The notes below the pieces were generated by a model. The model was not told the DNA's origin and made no database searches. It saw nothing but the letters and a program-made list of their open reading frames with translations. From UBA685 sp049890215 (GTDB lineage Bacteria > Pseudomonadota > Alphaproteobacteria > Puniceispirillales > Puniceispirillaceae), in contig JBMHBX010000005.1 of NCBI GenBank assembly GCA_049890215.1, forward strand, positions 18,021 through 82,020: 64,000 nt of DNA, written 5' to 3'. Position numbers and translations under genes: made by a program. This document shows positions 8,663 to 16,903 of the stretch, piece by piece (the first letter of the stretch is position 1; each line of letters begins with the position of its first letter).

Positions 8663-9142
8663 ATGAGTGCAAAACGAAAAGCCCCAGAAAATACAAAGCG
8701 CCGCAAAAGGCTAACCCGCTTATCAGGGCTGACACAAGATATTATCGCGCCTGCACTTGCCAAAAAAAGTGCCTATTTACGTCAGATGATTGCCCATTGG
8801 CCAGATATCGCAGGTCCCACTTCACAATGGGCGCAACCGGTTGATATGTTTTGGGCCGACCAACATGGCGGTGAAGGCACATTATTATTGTCGATTCATT
8901 CTGGCAGAGGCCCGCAAGCTCTTGCAGAAAGCGAGGCGCTGATTTCACAGGTAAATAGCTGGTTTGGCTTTCGTCTTATCTCAGTTATCAAAGTCAAACA
9001 AGACTTACCCCCGGCCCCTCAGACTCACAAAAATGAGATATCCTCTGCCCATACTGAAGCGCAAAGGCAACCAAAAGCCACCTCTTTACAGCAAGCATTA
9101 GACAGATTAGGCAAGACCATCTCAGCCAACGAGAGCAAATAG
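8663..9142 (+). CDS. DUF721 / DciA-like protein
   Basis: 159 aa. A basic N-terminus (KRKAPENTKRRKRL) is followed by a DUF721 domain at about residues 25-115 with the characteristic W-x-x-IAGP (about 50-56) and LLLSIHSG-x-x-P-x-ALAESEALISQVNSWFG-like core, broken here for brevity. DciA-type DUF721 proteins load or operate the replicative helicase DnaB in bacteria lacking DnaC. That role is inferred; many DUF721 proteins are uncharacterised. The last 40 residues are low complexity. It is followed by the DsbA-like gene and smc, a common alphaproteobacterial order. Confidence 0.75.
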   Translation: MSAKRKAPENTKRRKRLTRLSGLTQDIIAPALAKKSAYLRQMIAHWPDIAGPTSQWAQPVDMFWADQHGGEGTLLLSIHSGRGPQALAESEALISQVNSWFGFRLISVIKVKQDLPPAPQTHKNEISSAHTEAQRQPKATSLQQALDRLGKTISANESK

Positions 9143-9175
9143 CAACAAATTGCCGACCCCCGGCACAGTTCTGAC

Positions 9176-9205
9176 TTGAAATTGCCATCTTTTGCGTCCT
9201 ACACT
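9176..9205 (+). promoter_or_regulatory. Candidate sigma-70 promoter for the DsbA-like gene
   Basis: TTGAAA (9176-9181) and TACACT (9200-9205) are separated by 18 bp, about 80 bp before the dsbA-like ATG at 9286. The match is 5 of 6 at -35 and weaker at -10. It is the best promoter-like pair in the dciA-dsbA gap (9143-9285). Consensus reading by eye only. Confidence 0.4.
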
Positions 9206-9285
9206 ATGGCTCTGAAAGATGGCCGGGATTCAGGCCGTGACGAAAAGTGAGATGCTAAAATTAAGTGACAGATAGGGGCTTTACG

Positions 9286-9912
9286 ATGCAAAACAGACGT
9301 CATTTCCTCAAGACAACCTCCGCGGCCGCAGCGACTGCCGGCATTCTGGCAGCGCCGTCTCTTGCCAGAGCAGAGGAGTTCAATATTGAGGCTATCACCG
9401 CACCTCGCCGTCTTGGCAAAGATGATGCGCCTATTAAGGTTATCGAATTCTTCTCTATGACCTGTTCTCATTGTGGCACGTTCCATCGCGAAACATGGCC
9501 GTTGGTAAAGACGAATCTCATTGACACTGGCAGCGTGCAATTTGAAATGCACCCGTTCCCGCTTGATGGTCTGGCGCTTCGCGCTCATGTCATGTGCCGC
9601 CTTTTGCCAAATAAAGGCTATTTTGCGATGACAGAAATCCTGCTGAAAGAACAATCTGAATGGGTGCGCGCCGCAGACCCTCTCAAAGCACTGATGAGTT
9701 ATGGGCGCCAGGCAGGCATTTCAGAAGAAAAATTCAACGCTGTCATGCGCAACAGGCCAGTTCTGGAATCTGTGGTGGATATGCGCCAAGATGCGATGGA
9801 TGACTGGCAAATTAGCTCTACGCCAAGCTTTGTTATCAACAAGGATAAGAAAATTAGCGGTGGCCGTACCTATGATGAATTCGTCACAGAGCTAAGCGCA
9901 TTTGGCATTTAA
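9286..9912 (+). CDS. DsbA-family thiol:disulfide oxidoreductase with Tat-like signal
   Basis: 208 aa from ATG 9286, which is preceded by AGGGG; the upstream in-frame ATG at 9265 would bury the signal peptide. Periplasmic thioredoxin-fold protein that oxidises or shuffles disulfides. The N-terminus NRRHFLKT (residues 3-10) resembles a twin-arginine motif, followed by an Ala-rich hydrophobic stretch and a probable AxA cleavage site (ARA, residues 27-29). The active site is C60-S-H-C63, followed by the alpha-helical insertion and a cis-Pro loop STPSFV near the C-terminus. It sits 19 bp before smc, as in many alphaproteobacteria. Whether it uses Tat or Sec needs testing. Confidence 0.87.
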   Translation: MQNRRHFLKTTSAAAATAGILAAPSLARAEEFNIEAITAPRRLGKDDAPIKVIEFFSMTCSHCGTFHRETWPLVKTNLIDTGSVQFEMHPFPLDGLALRAHVMCRLLPNKGYFAMTEILLKEQSEWVRAADPLKALMSYGRQAGISEEKFNAVMRNRPVLESVVDMRQDAMDDWQISSTPSFVINKDKKISGGRTYDEFVTELSAFGI

Positions 9913-9931
9913 GTAAACCACTGTTCGACCT

Positions 9932-12900
9932 ATGATTTTTCGCCACCTAAAAATGACTGGATTCAAATCCTTTGCTGAGCCTACAGCAGTGGAAATTGAA
10001 TCTGGGCTGACAGGGATTGTTGGCCCCAATGGTTGCGGAAAATCAAATGTGGTTGAAGCCTTGCGTTGGGTCATGGGCGAATCAAATGCGCGGCAAATGC
10101 GCGGCACTGAGCTTGATGATATTATTTTTGCCGGCACTCAGAACCGCCCTGCCAGAGATATTGCAGAAATCACGCTAGAGCTCGATAATTCGGCAAGACG
10201 CGCACCTGTAGATTTTAACAAATCAGATGACCTTGAGATCACAAGAAAAGTCGAGAGAGGCAAAGGGTCAAGCTATTATATTAATGGCCGGCCTGCGCGC
10301 GCAAAAGATGTACAGCTCTTATTTGCAGACACAGCAACAGGATCACGATCTGCCGGTATGGTCTCTCAGGGACGTATTGGCGCAATCGTTGGCGCGAAAC
10401 CCGAAGACAGGCGCAGCTTGTTAGAAGAAGCTGCCAATATTAAAGGATTGCACCAAAGACGTCATGAAGCGGAACTTCGTCTTAAAAATGCTGAAACCAA
10501 TCTTGAACGGCTGGAAGATATTGCAAATCAGCTAACAGAACAGCGTGCCCAGCTTGCCAAACAAGCACGACAGGCGGCAAGATACCGGTCTGTGGCAGAT
10601 CGCATTCGTAAAGCTGAGGCAAGCTTGTTCCTCAGGCGTTGGCAGGATATCAGCCAGGATGACAAACAGGCAGCCACACAATTACATGAAGCTAAGATGG
10701 CAAGTAGTCAGGCGGCCAGTCAGGCCGCTGAGGCAGAAAAACACCAGCTTCTGGCAGCTGATGCACTGCCCCCTTTACTTGAAAAACAAGCACAAGCCTC
10801 AGCTGAATATCAGCGCCTGAAGCTTGCCATTGATGAATGCGACAAAGAAGCTGCACGCATTCAATCAAGCATTATTCAGCTCGCACAGCAATTACAACAA
10901 ATTGAAGCAGATGAATCGCGCGAAAACAGCCTTCAATCTGATGCGCAAAAAGCTTTGGCAGACCTTAATAAAGAAAAGCAGACACTGCAAAATCAATTGG
11001 CTGAACAACAGCCACAGCTTGCAGCGAGTGAAACAAAACTTCAAAAAGCGCAAGAGGCAAGTCTTGAAAGTGATGAAGCTTATGCTGCCGCCAAAGCGAA
11101 TTTATCCTCTTTTGAGTCAGCGAAAGCACAGCACCAACAAAGATTAACCCAATTACAAAGCCGCATAAAAGCAGCAGAAGCCGGCCTTTTGTCATTAGAT
11201 TGCGATACGCTTGAAACAGATGCCAAAAAAGCCGAATCGCTCAGGCAAAGCGCACAAACTGATTATGAAAAAGCGCAAAAAACACTTGAGGCCGCAGAAA
11301 CGCTTTTGGCAGAGCTTCAATCAAGCAATCACGAAAAAAATGAGATAGCACGTCATGCCAGCGCAGAATTGGCAGCGCTGAACGCGCAAATTGATGCTTT
11401 GTCTTATGTTTTGAATGAGTCGCAATCATCACAAAATCCCCCTATTTCTGATCTTCTGACTGTGACTAATGATATGGAAGCAGCGCTTGCAGCCTGTCTT
11501 AGCACCGATTTATCACTACCAGCAGAAGAAGATGTGTTGGGCTATTGGCGTGATGATGTGATAAAGGCCGAGATAACGGCGCCAACCATTGGGACAGCTT
11601 TGTCAGACTTTGTCTCTGGTCATCCTGCTATTGAACGCGCTATTGCAGGGGTGAGTGTGATAGATGATACCAGCATGGCGAAAAAGGCCCAGCTTTCTTT
11701 GGTGCCAGGACAGGCTCTGGTAAGCTCTGAGGGTGAATTATGGCGGTGGGACGGCCTTGTGCGCAAAGCCCATGATGGAACAGATGAAAGACTGCGCCAA
11801 AAAGCAAAGCTGGATTCCCTGCTTGAGACATTACAACAAACACAAGATATCGCCGAAGGTGCCGAAGATGCGGCGGCGCAAGGGCAAAATGCCTTCTTAG
11901 AGGCGCAAAAAGAGGCACATTCTGCCAAAGCGGCACAAAAACAGGTTGAATCACAATTATTAAGCGCAAGCCGCACCGCAGATGCCAGTCAGGTTGCGTA
12001 TGAGTCTGCCCTGACCAGAAAAACTGATTTAGAGGCCGCTCTGGCGCAGGCAAAAGCTGATTTTGAAGACGCCACAGGCGATCTTGCCATCACAGGTGAC
12101 ATTTCAAGCCTGCAAGAAGATGAAGCAAAATTGCGCCTCATGGCAGACGAAAGACGTGATGCACTCTCTGAAATCATGGGAAGCCATGCAAGCTTGCGGG
12201 AACAATTAAACAGTGCCTCGCAACGCATAGAGGCTATCACCGCGCAAGAACAAGCCTGGGTAGCGCGTTTGTCAAACACAGATGGCAGATTATCTGATCT
12301 GGCACGCAGGCGCTCTGAGAATGCAGAACAAAAGCTTGCTCTTGATGCAAGGCCCGATGAAATCATGGCGCAAAAACAAGAGCTTGGCGATCTGGTTGAT
12401 GAATCAGAGGCACGTCACAGACAAGCAAGTGATGATGTTGCCAGAGCGCAAGCCCATTTACGTGACTGCGAGGCAACCCTGAAAGAGGCACAAAGACTGG
12501 CAACACAGGCCAGAGAATCTCTGATAAGAGCAGAAGGCGTAAAAGAAAGAAGCGCTGATCAGCTAGAGAGCCTTCGCGTGCGTATTGAAGAGCAGTTACA
12601 AGCAGCACCTGCGCAACTGCCGGCTATGGCCGAAATTAGCGAAGATGAAGCGTTGCCAGCCTTATTCCAGCTAGAAGATCGCGTAGCACGACTGCAACGT
12701 GAGCGTGATTCCATTGGACCTGTCAATTTGCGAGCAGAAGCTGAAATGACAGAAATTGATGAACGTCTTGCAGAGATGCAAACCGAAAAAGATGACTTGC
12801 TTGGCGCCATTGCCAAATTGCGCGCTGCAATTGCCACCTTAAATAAAGAAGGTCGCGCAAGATTGTTAGACAGCTTTCAGGAAGTGAATAAATATTTCAA

Positions 12901-13339
12901 AGAATTATTTACGACTTTATTTGGCGGTGGACAGGCTGAGCTGCGATTAACAGAATCTCCTGATCCTCTGGAAGCTGGTCTTGAAATCCTTGCCTCACCT
13001 CCTGGTAAAAAATTGCAATCATTATCTCTGCTATCTGGTGGTGAGCAGGCACTGACCGCTCTTGCCATTATTTTTGCCGTATTTTTGACGAATCCGGCGC
13101 CGATATGCGTCCTCGATGAGGTTGACGCCCCTCTGGATGATTCGAACGTCTCACGTTTTTGTGATCTGTTGCGCGATATTGTTATGCGCACAAAGACTCG
13201 TTTTTTAATCGTCACCCACCACAGAATGACGATGGCCCGCATGGACAGGCTTTACGGGGTGACAATGGAACAAAAAGGTATCAGCCGCCTTGTTTCTGTT
13301 GACTTGCAGACAGCTGAAACATTCGAAGAAGCCGTTTAG
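9932..13339 (+). CDS. smc: Chromosome segregation ATPase SMC
   Basis: 1135 aa, close to the usual bacterial length of about 1150. DNA-organising ATPase of the SMC-ScpAB condensin. Walker A GPNGCGKSN is at 31-39. Long heptad-rich coiled coils (about 170-500 and 670-940) flank a hinge region (about 500-640, with a GTALSDFVSGHPAIERA segment). The C-terminal head has the signature LSGGEQALTALAI and Walker B CVLDEVDAPLDD, then a D-loop and a THHRMTM switch His. There is no frameshift. Many ORFs on the opposite strand are artefacts of the Ala/Gln-rich coiled coil. Confidence 0.96.
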   Translation: MIFRHLKMTGFKSFAEPTAVEIESGLTGIVGPNGCGKSNVVEALRWVMGESNARQMRGTELDDIIFAGTQNRPARDIAEITLELDNSARRAPVDFNKSDDLEITRKVERGKGSSYYINGRPARAKDVQLLFADTATGSRSAGMVSQGRIGAIVGAKPEDRRSLLEEAANIKGLHQRRHEAELRLKNAETNLERLEDIANQLTEQRAQLAKQARQAARYRSVADRIRKAEASLFLRRWQDISQDDKQAATQLHEAKMASSQAASQAAEAEKHQLLAADALPPLLEKQAQASAEYQRLKLAIDECDKEAARIQSSIIQLAQQLQQIEADESRENSLQSDAQKALADLNKEKQTLQNQLAEQQPQLAASETKLQKAQEASLESDEAYAAAKANLSSFESAKAQHQQRLTQLQSRIKAAEAGLLSLDCDTLETDAKKAESLRQSAQTDYEKAQKTLEAAETLLAELQSSNHEKNEIARHASAELAALNAQIDALSYVLNESQSSQNPPISDLLTVTNDMEAALAACLSTDLSLPAEEDVLGYWRDDVIKAEITAPTIGTALSDFVSGHPAIERAIAGVSVIDDTSMAKKAQLSLVPGQALVSSEGELWRWDGLVRKAHDGTDERLRQKAKLDSLLETLQQTQDIAEGAEDAAAQGQNAFLEAQKEAHSAKAAQKQVESQLLSASRTADASQVAYESALTRKTDLEAALAQAKADFEDATGDLAITGDISSLQEDEAKLRLMADERRDALSEIMGSHASLREQLNSASQRIEAITAQEQAWVARLSNTDGRLSDLARRRSENAEQKLALDARPDEIMAQKQELGDLVDESEARHRQASDDVARAQAHLRDCEATLKEAQRLATQARESLIRAEGVKERSADQLESLRVRIEEQLQAAPAQLPAMAEISEDEALPALFQLEDRVARLQRERDSIGPVNLRAEAEMTEIDERLAEMQTEKDDLLGAIAKLRAAIATLNKEGRARLLDSFQEVNKYFKELFTTLFGGGQAELRLTESPDPLEAGLEILASPPGKKLQSLSLLSGGEQALTALAIIFAVFLTNPAPICVLDEVDAPLDDSNVSRFCDLLRDIVMRTKTRFLIVTHHRMTMARMDRLYGVTMEQKGISRLVSVDLQTAETFEEAV

Positions 13340-13406
13340 TCTTTTCCCCTTATCACCAACTGCCTGCGCTATTTTGTCATAACGCCCTTGAGTGCGTCTC
13401 TTTTGC

Positions 13407-13435
13407 TTGACAAATGGGCCTGTCCGCCATAGTTT
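13407..13435 (+). promoter_or_regulatory. Candidate sigma-70 promoter of the F0 ATP synthase operon
   Basis: A perfect -35 hexamer TTGACA (13407-13412) is followed after exactly 17 bp by TAGTTT (13430-13435), which keeps the T, A and final T of the -10 consensus. It lies in the smc-atpI gap (13340-13552), about 110 bp before the atpI start, where the operon promoter is expected. Read by eye; not verified. Confidence 0.55.
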
Positions 13436-13552
13436 GGCGGCGCATTTGCCCCTATGGCTTTGATGATGATTCGCAACCATAGGAAGCTGATGCCCGAAAA
13501 CAAAAAAACTTGCCATCCTCGATGGGCGGTTTTTGTCAGATGGAGCCTCGTT

Positions 13553-13921
13553 ATGTCAGGTCACAATGACAAAAATGATAAGTCTGGAAATCACCAGTCA
13601 TTAACAGACAGGATTTCAGATTTTGAAAACCGCAAATCAAAATGGCAGGAAAAGACAACAAAGGCGCATATGCCGGCCGAAGGGATGGCATTAGCAGGAA
13701 GAGTGGCAACAGAGTTAGTTGCCGGCCTCGTTGTTGGAAGCGCTGTTGGATGGGCATTGGATGAAGTGTTTGACACATCGCCCTTTTGGCTGATTGTGTT
13801 GTTTTTTTTGGGTGCGATAGGCGGCATGATGAATGTCTGGCGTCTCGCAACAGGTAGAGGGATGGCCGCTGGCTATTTTGACGAGCATGACAATGACCCA
13901 AAAGGTCCGTCAAAGCCTTAA
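13553..13921 (+). CDS. atpI: F0F1 ATP synthase subunit I (AtpI)
   Basis: 122 aa from ATG 13553, chosen because GGAG (13542-13545) lies 7 bases upstream; the open frame begins further left but that segment reads as leader. AtpI is a small membrane protein thought to help assemble the c-ring or import Mg2+ for the synthase. A charged N-terminus (about 1-45) precedes two membrane helices (about 50-72 and 78-98) with the Gly-rich ELVAGLVVGSAVGW motif typical of the family. It heads the F0 operon 29 bp before atpB. Confidence 0.85.
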   Translation: MSGHNDKNDKSGNHQSLTDRISDFENRKSKWQEKTTKAHMPAEGMALAGRVATELVAGLVVGSAVGWALDEVFDTSPFWLIVLFFLGAIGGMMNVWRLATGRGMAAGYFDEHDNDPKGPSKP

Positions 13922-13950
13922 CATAGTGGCAACAACAGGAGACCAAAGAC

Positions 13951-14694
13951 GTGCATTCACCAGTTGAACAATTTACCATTAAGACATTGTTTGCCTTTAA
14001 CATGTTCGGTTTTGATATCGCCTTTACCAATTCCGCCTTATTTATGGTGCTAGCGGTATTGGTGAGCGTTGCTCTTTTGGTTCACGCTATGCGCCCTGCC
14101 GCCATGGTACCTGGCCGCCTTCAAAATGTAGCTGAGATGATGTTTGAATTTGTCGCAGACATGGTGCGCAGCAATGTTGGTAATGAAGGGCGCCGTTATT
14201 TCCCCTTTATCTTTTCAGTGTTTGTGTTTGTTCTGTTCACAAATATGCTTGGCCTTATTCCTTACAGCTATACAGTAACAAGCCAGATTGTTGTGACATT
14301 CGCTATGGCAGCCTTTATCTTTGTTGGCGTGACCATTATCGGGCTGATCAAACATGGTCTGCACTTTTTCTCATTTTTTGTCCCGTCTGGTGCGCCAAAA
14401 GCATTGATACCATTTTTGATTATCATTGAAGTGATTTCCTATTTTATGCGCCCGGTTAGCCTGTCAGTCAGATTATTCGCGAATATGCTTGCCGGTCACA
14501 CAATGTTAAAGGTTTTTGCTGGCCTTGCTGTCATGCTGACATCAGCAGGCGGGGCATTTATGGGCATGTCAGTCCTGCCGTTGGCAGCCATTATCGGTCT
14601 GACCGGCCTTGAAATTCTTGTCGCAGGCCTTCAAGCCTACGTATTCACAATTTTAACTTGTATGTATTTGAATGACGCGCTACATCTCCACTAG
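13951..14694 (+). CDS. atpB: F0 ATP synthase subunit a
   Basis: 247 aa. Forms the two half-channels through which protons reach the c-ring. Starts with GTG at 13951, preceded by AGGAG (13937-13941) at 9 bases, and the protein begins HSPVEQF as in other alphaproteobacterial subunits. About six membrane helices are apparent. The essential Arg is in LSVRLFANMLAGH (R174), and the C-terminal GLEILVAGLQAYVFTIL helix is conserved. Second gene of the F0 operon; the 97-bp gap to atpE carries two hairpins. Confidence 0.95.
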   Translation: MHSPVEQFTIKTLFAFNMFGFDIAFTNSALFMVLAVLVSVALLVHAMRPAAMVPGRLQNVAEMMFEFVADMVRSNVGNEGRRYFPFIFSVFVFVLFTNMLGLIPYSYTVTSQIVVTFAMAAFIFVGVTIIGLIKHGLHFFSFFVPSGAPKALIPFLIIIEVISYFMRPVSLSVRLFANMLAGHTMLKVFAGLAVMLTSAGGAFMGMSVLPLAAIIGLTGLEILVAGLQAYVFTILTCMYLNDALHLH

Positions 14695-14700
14695 ATTTTA

Positions 14701-14734
14701 GCGCTGATAGGTAGCGCCTCTTCAAATAGAAGAG
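14701..14734 (+). other. Two adjacent hairpins between atpB and atpE
   Basis: GCGCT (14701-14705) pairs with AGCGC (14713-14717), and immediately after it CTCTTC (14718-14723) pairs with GAAGAG (14729-14734) around a 5-nt loop. No U-run follows, so these are not terminators. Their place 57 bp upstream of the atpE start suggests an RNA processing or stability element. Confidence 0.5.
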
Positions 14735-14791
14735 TGGCTGCCGTTAATTGGTAAACTTGCAACGAAACATCCAATACAAAGGAATGGTAAA

Positions 14792-15019
14792 ATGGAAGCA
14801 GAAGCTGCAAAACTCATCGGTGCCGGTATCGCGGTACTTCCTCTTCTTGGTGTGGGTCTGGGTATCGGGAACATTTTCTCAAGCCTTATCACATCAATCG
14901 CTCGTAACCCGGCTGCTCGTGGCGAAGTGTTCGGCATTGGCATTTTGGGCTTCGCCCTGACTGAAGCGATTGCGTTGTTCGCACTTGTTGTATCGCTTCT
15001 ACTATTATTCGTATTCTAA
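14792..15019 (+). CDS. atpE: F0 ATP synthase subunit c
   Basis: 75 aa proteolipid; multiple copies form the rotating c-ring. Two membrane helices (about 8-32 and 50-73) are joined by the polar loop SIARNPAARG, which contacts subunits gamma/epsilon. The proton-carrying carboxylate is E58 in ALTEAIALF. Glycines GVGLGIGN in helix 1 allow tight packing. It stands apart from its neighbours by 97 bp upstream and 147 bp downstream, both containing hairpins, which fits a need for separate, higher expression. Confidence 0.96.
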   Translation: MEAEAAKLIGAGIAVLPLLGVGLGIGNIFSSLITSIARNPAARGEVFGIGILGFALTEAIALFALVVSLLLLFVF

Positions 15020-15042
15020 GACAGCCTTAGCGCACGAATAAG

Positions 15043-15095
15043 ACCAGAATTTCACAGCCGCCGGTAGAGTTATCTTCTGTGCGGCTGTCTCTGGT
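15043..15095 (+). other. Hairpin after atpE
   Basis: Perfect 8-bp stem ACAGCCGC (15054-15061) / GCGGCTGT (15081-15088) with a 19-nt loop, extended outward by ACCAG (15043-15047) / CTGGT (15091-15095) across small internal loops. It lies in the 147-bp gap between atpE and the b' gene and lacks a following U-run, so it is more likely a 3'-end stabiliser or processing site than a full terminator. Confidence 0.55.
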
Positions 15096-15166
15096 AAAAG
15101 CAGACATAAATGCATGACCATTTTTAACAATTGGTCATTCAGTCTTTGATAAAGCAGGATAAACAG

Positions 15167-15757
15167 ATGTCAGTGACTCAGTTTTTGAAATTAGCGGTTT
15201 ATGCGCCGCTTGGTCTTGTTGCCACCACTACCGCATTTGCGGCAGGTGACTCATCAGGTGGTCTTCCACAACTTGATATCGCAACCTGGCCTAATCAATT
15301 ATTATGGCTTGTTGTGACATTCACAATTTTATTCTTGCTCATGAATTATATGGTAACACCGCGCATTGGCGCTGTGCTTGAAGCGCGCCGTGACAAAATT
15401 GCAGGTGACCTTGATAAAGCACGCGAAGCAGATGCTGAAGCGAAAGAGATGCAAGTGACTTATGAAAAAGCCCTTGCAAGTGCCAGAGCAGATGCCAGTG
15501 ATAAAGCACAAGCAGCCACAAAGGCAGCGAATGATAAAGCAGCAGCCGCAGAAGCTGAATTAGCCAAAAAGCTGGCTAAGAAACTTGCCACAGCGGAAAA
15601 AAAGCTTGCTACGATGCGTGATGAAGCGATGGCAAATCTAAATGATGTCGCAACAGAAGCGGCACAAGATACAATCAAACAGCTGGTCGGTATCAAAGCC
15701 ACAAAGGCAGAGGTAACAAAGCAGGTCAAAGCCGCTGCAAAAGCAGCAAACGCTTAA
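15167..15757 (+). CDS. atpF': F0 ATP synthase subunit b'
   Basis: 196 aa from ATG 15167, chosen because AGGA (15156-15159) lies 7 bases upstream; the longer frame from 15131 lacks a site. Peripheral stalk subunit that pairs with b. A hydrophobic segment (about 8-26, ending AFAA) precedes the family's usual membrane helix (about 43-65, WPNQLLWLVVTF). A long Ala/Lys/Glu-rich coiled coil runs to the C-terminus. The first segment looks like a cleavable signal, a feature I associate with some alphaproteobacterial b' chains. Next to b, 21 bp apart. Confidence 0.9.
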   Translation: MSVTQFLKLAVYAPLGLVATTTAFAAGDSSGGLPQLDIATWPNQLLWLVVTFTILFLLMNYMVTPRIGAVLEARRDKIAGDLDKAREADAEAKEMQVTYEKALASARADASDKAQAATKAANDKAAAAEAELAKKLAKKLATAEKKLATMRDEAMANLNDVATEAAQDTIKQLVGIKATKAEVTKQVKAAAKAANA

Positions 15758-15778
15758 GACCACAAAGGAGATAGCATT

Positions 15779-16264
15779 ATGGCAGCCTTGAATGAATCAA
15801 CCTTTGTTGCGATTGGTTTTGCATTATTTGTTATCTTGGTATGGCGCAAGGCAGGTTCTGCAATTGGTGGCATGCTTGATGACCGGACCAAGAAAATCGA
15901 ATCAGAGCTAGCAGAAGCGCAAGCACTTCGTGAAGAAGCAGCAGCTGAGCTTAAGAAATTTCAACGCCTGGCTCGTGAGGCGGCAGATGAAGCAAAGACT
16001 ATTTTGGCAAATGCTGAAGTAACCGCAGCCAGAATCACCGAAGCAGCAGAAGAAAAAGCAGCAGCGGCAGTCGCACGGCGTGAAAAGCAGGCGGCCATGA
16101 AAATTGAAGCAGCAGAAGCGGCCGTGATCGCTGATTTGCGCGGGCAGTCTGCCTCTCTTGCTATCACAGCGGCAAAGCAAGTCATGCAAGATAAGCTTGA
16201 CATGGATGCCTCACTGGCGCTTATCGAAAAGTCAGTAAGCCAGATTGATTCGATGAAATCATAG
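15779..16264 (+). CDS. atpF: F0 ATP synthase subunit b
   Basis: 161 aa. Peripheral stalk subunit linking subunit a to the F1 delta subunit. One N-terminal membrane helix (about 8-25, FVAIGFALFVILVW) is followed by a coiled coil rich in Ala, Glu and Lys to the end. AAAGGAG (15764-15770) gives a clear ribosome-binding site 8 bases before the ATG. Last gene of the F0 operon, followed by an intrinsic terminator. No F1 genes are present, consistent with the split F0/F1 arrangement of alphaproteobacteria. Confidence 0.93.
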   Translation: MAALNESTFVAIGFALFVILVWRKAGSAIGGMLDDRTKKIESELAEAQALREEAAAELKKFQRLAREAADEAKTILANAEVTAARITEAAEEKAAAAVARREKQAAMKIEAAEAAVIADLRGQSASLAITAAKQVMQDKLDMDASLALIEKSVSQIDSMKS

Positions 16265-16290
16265 TGGCACACATCTATGTATGAACGACA

Positions 16291-16317
16291 AAAGAGGACT
16301 TACGGCCTCTTTTTTTT
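16291..16317 (+). terminator. Intrinsic terminator of the F0 operon
   Basis: Stem AAAGAGG (16291-16297) / CCTCTTT (16306-16312) around an 8-nt loop, running into an unbroken T-tract to 16317. It lies 26 bp after the atpF stop and 30 bp before the end of the oppositely oriented lipoprotein gene. Classic Rho-independent form. Confidence 0.88.
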
Positions 16318-16347
16318 GCGTCTTTTAAGAAAGCTTTCACATGTTTT

Positions 16348-16815
16348 TTATTGTGAGACGACCTCAGGGGTAAGAGACAAGATGATGCGTCCGCCCTTTG
16401 GAATTGTAAATTCCCTTCGAACAAGCGGATATAATACATCCAAATTGCGCGTAAATTGCATTGTATAGACAAAACTCATGGTTTGCTTCACAGAGTCATC
16501 ATTATCAATTACAGCCGCGACCATTGGCACTGTCACAGGCTCAACATCAACGCCCTGTTCCAAATCACGAGATACTTTCATGCCAATGCCAAGCTCTGCA
16601 ATGACCATATCACCGCTATCATAACAACGTGCAGAGACACCATTCAGGCGCACTTCAACAGCCTGATTTGACTCTTCTGTCACAATGCTTGAGCGCACGC
16701 CTTCTGCATAGCTTGAGACTTGTGCATTACAATTATAATAATCAGGCTCAAAAGCCGAACACCCTGTCAAAGCCAGAAGCATAATGGCCGGTGGAGTTAG
16801 TTTTGTCATGCGCAT
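16348..16815 (-). CDS. Lipoprotein of unknown function
   Basis: 155 aa. A short basic N-terminus and hydrophobic core end in the lipobox LTGC (lipidated Cys at C19), so it should be processed by LspA (encoded in this window) and anchored in the envelope. The mature part has one Cys pair candidate (about C29 and C63), a central VSARCYDSGDMVIAELG stretch and an apparently beta-rich C-terminal half. I do not recognise a named domain. It stands alone between the convergent F0 operon and divergent ispH. Confidence 0.7.
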   Translation of the reverse strand: MRMTKLTPPAIMLLALTGCSAFEPDYYNCNAQVSSYAEGVRSSIVTEESNQAVEVRLNGVSARCYDSGDMVIAELGIGMKVSRDLEQGVDVEPVTVPMVAAVIDNDDSVKQTMSFVYTMQFTRNLDVLYPLVRREFTIPKGGRIILSLTPEVVSQ

Positions 16816-16851
16816 AGAAAAATCCTCATTCTTCTGCCAAAAGCGTATCTT

Positions 16852-16863
16852 TATGATATCATA
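16852..16863. promoter_or_regulatory. 12-bp palindrome in the divergent lipoprotein/ispH gap
   Basis: Perfect palindrome TATGATATCATA, about 41 bp before the ispH ATG and 37 bp before the lipoprotein start. Position suits an operator for one or both genes, but a 12-bp AT-rich palindrome can occur by chance. Confidence 0.3.
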
Positions 16864-16903
16864 GCAATTGACTACTTACATCTTATCGCGCAATTAGAGC
16901 ACT

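Noticed and set aside
8464..8844. ORF spanning the mutY/dciA divergent gap (8464-8844)
   Set aside because: It overlaps both well-supported genes in other frames and has no family features.
11620..12366. Long ORFs opposite smc (for example 11620-11976, 11640-12053, 11989-12366)
   Set aside because: They mirror the Ala/Glu-rich coiled coil of smc, have Cys/Ser-rich low-quality translations, no ribosome-binding sites, and smc is intact.
13454..13552. 33-codon N-terminal extension of AtpI
   Set aside because: GGAG sits 7 bases before ATG 13553, and the upstream part lies close behind the promoter.
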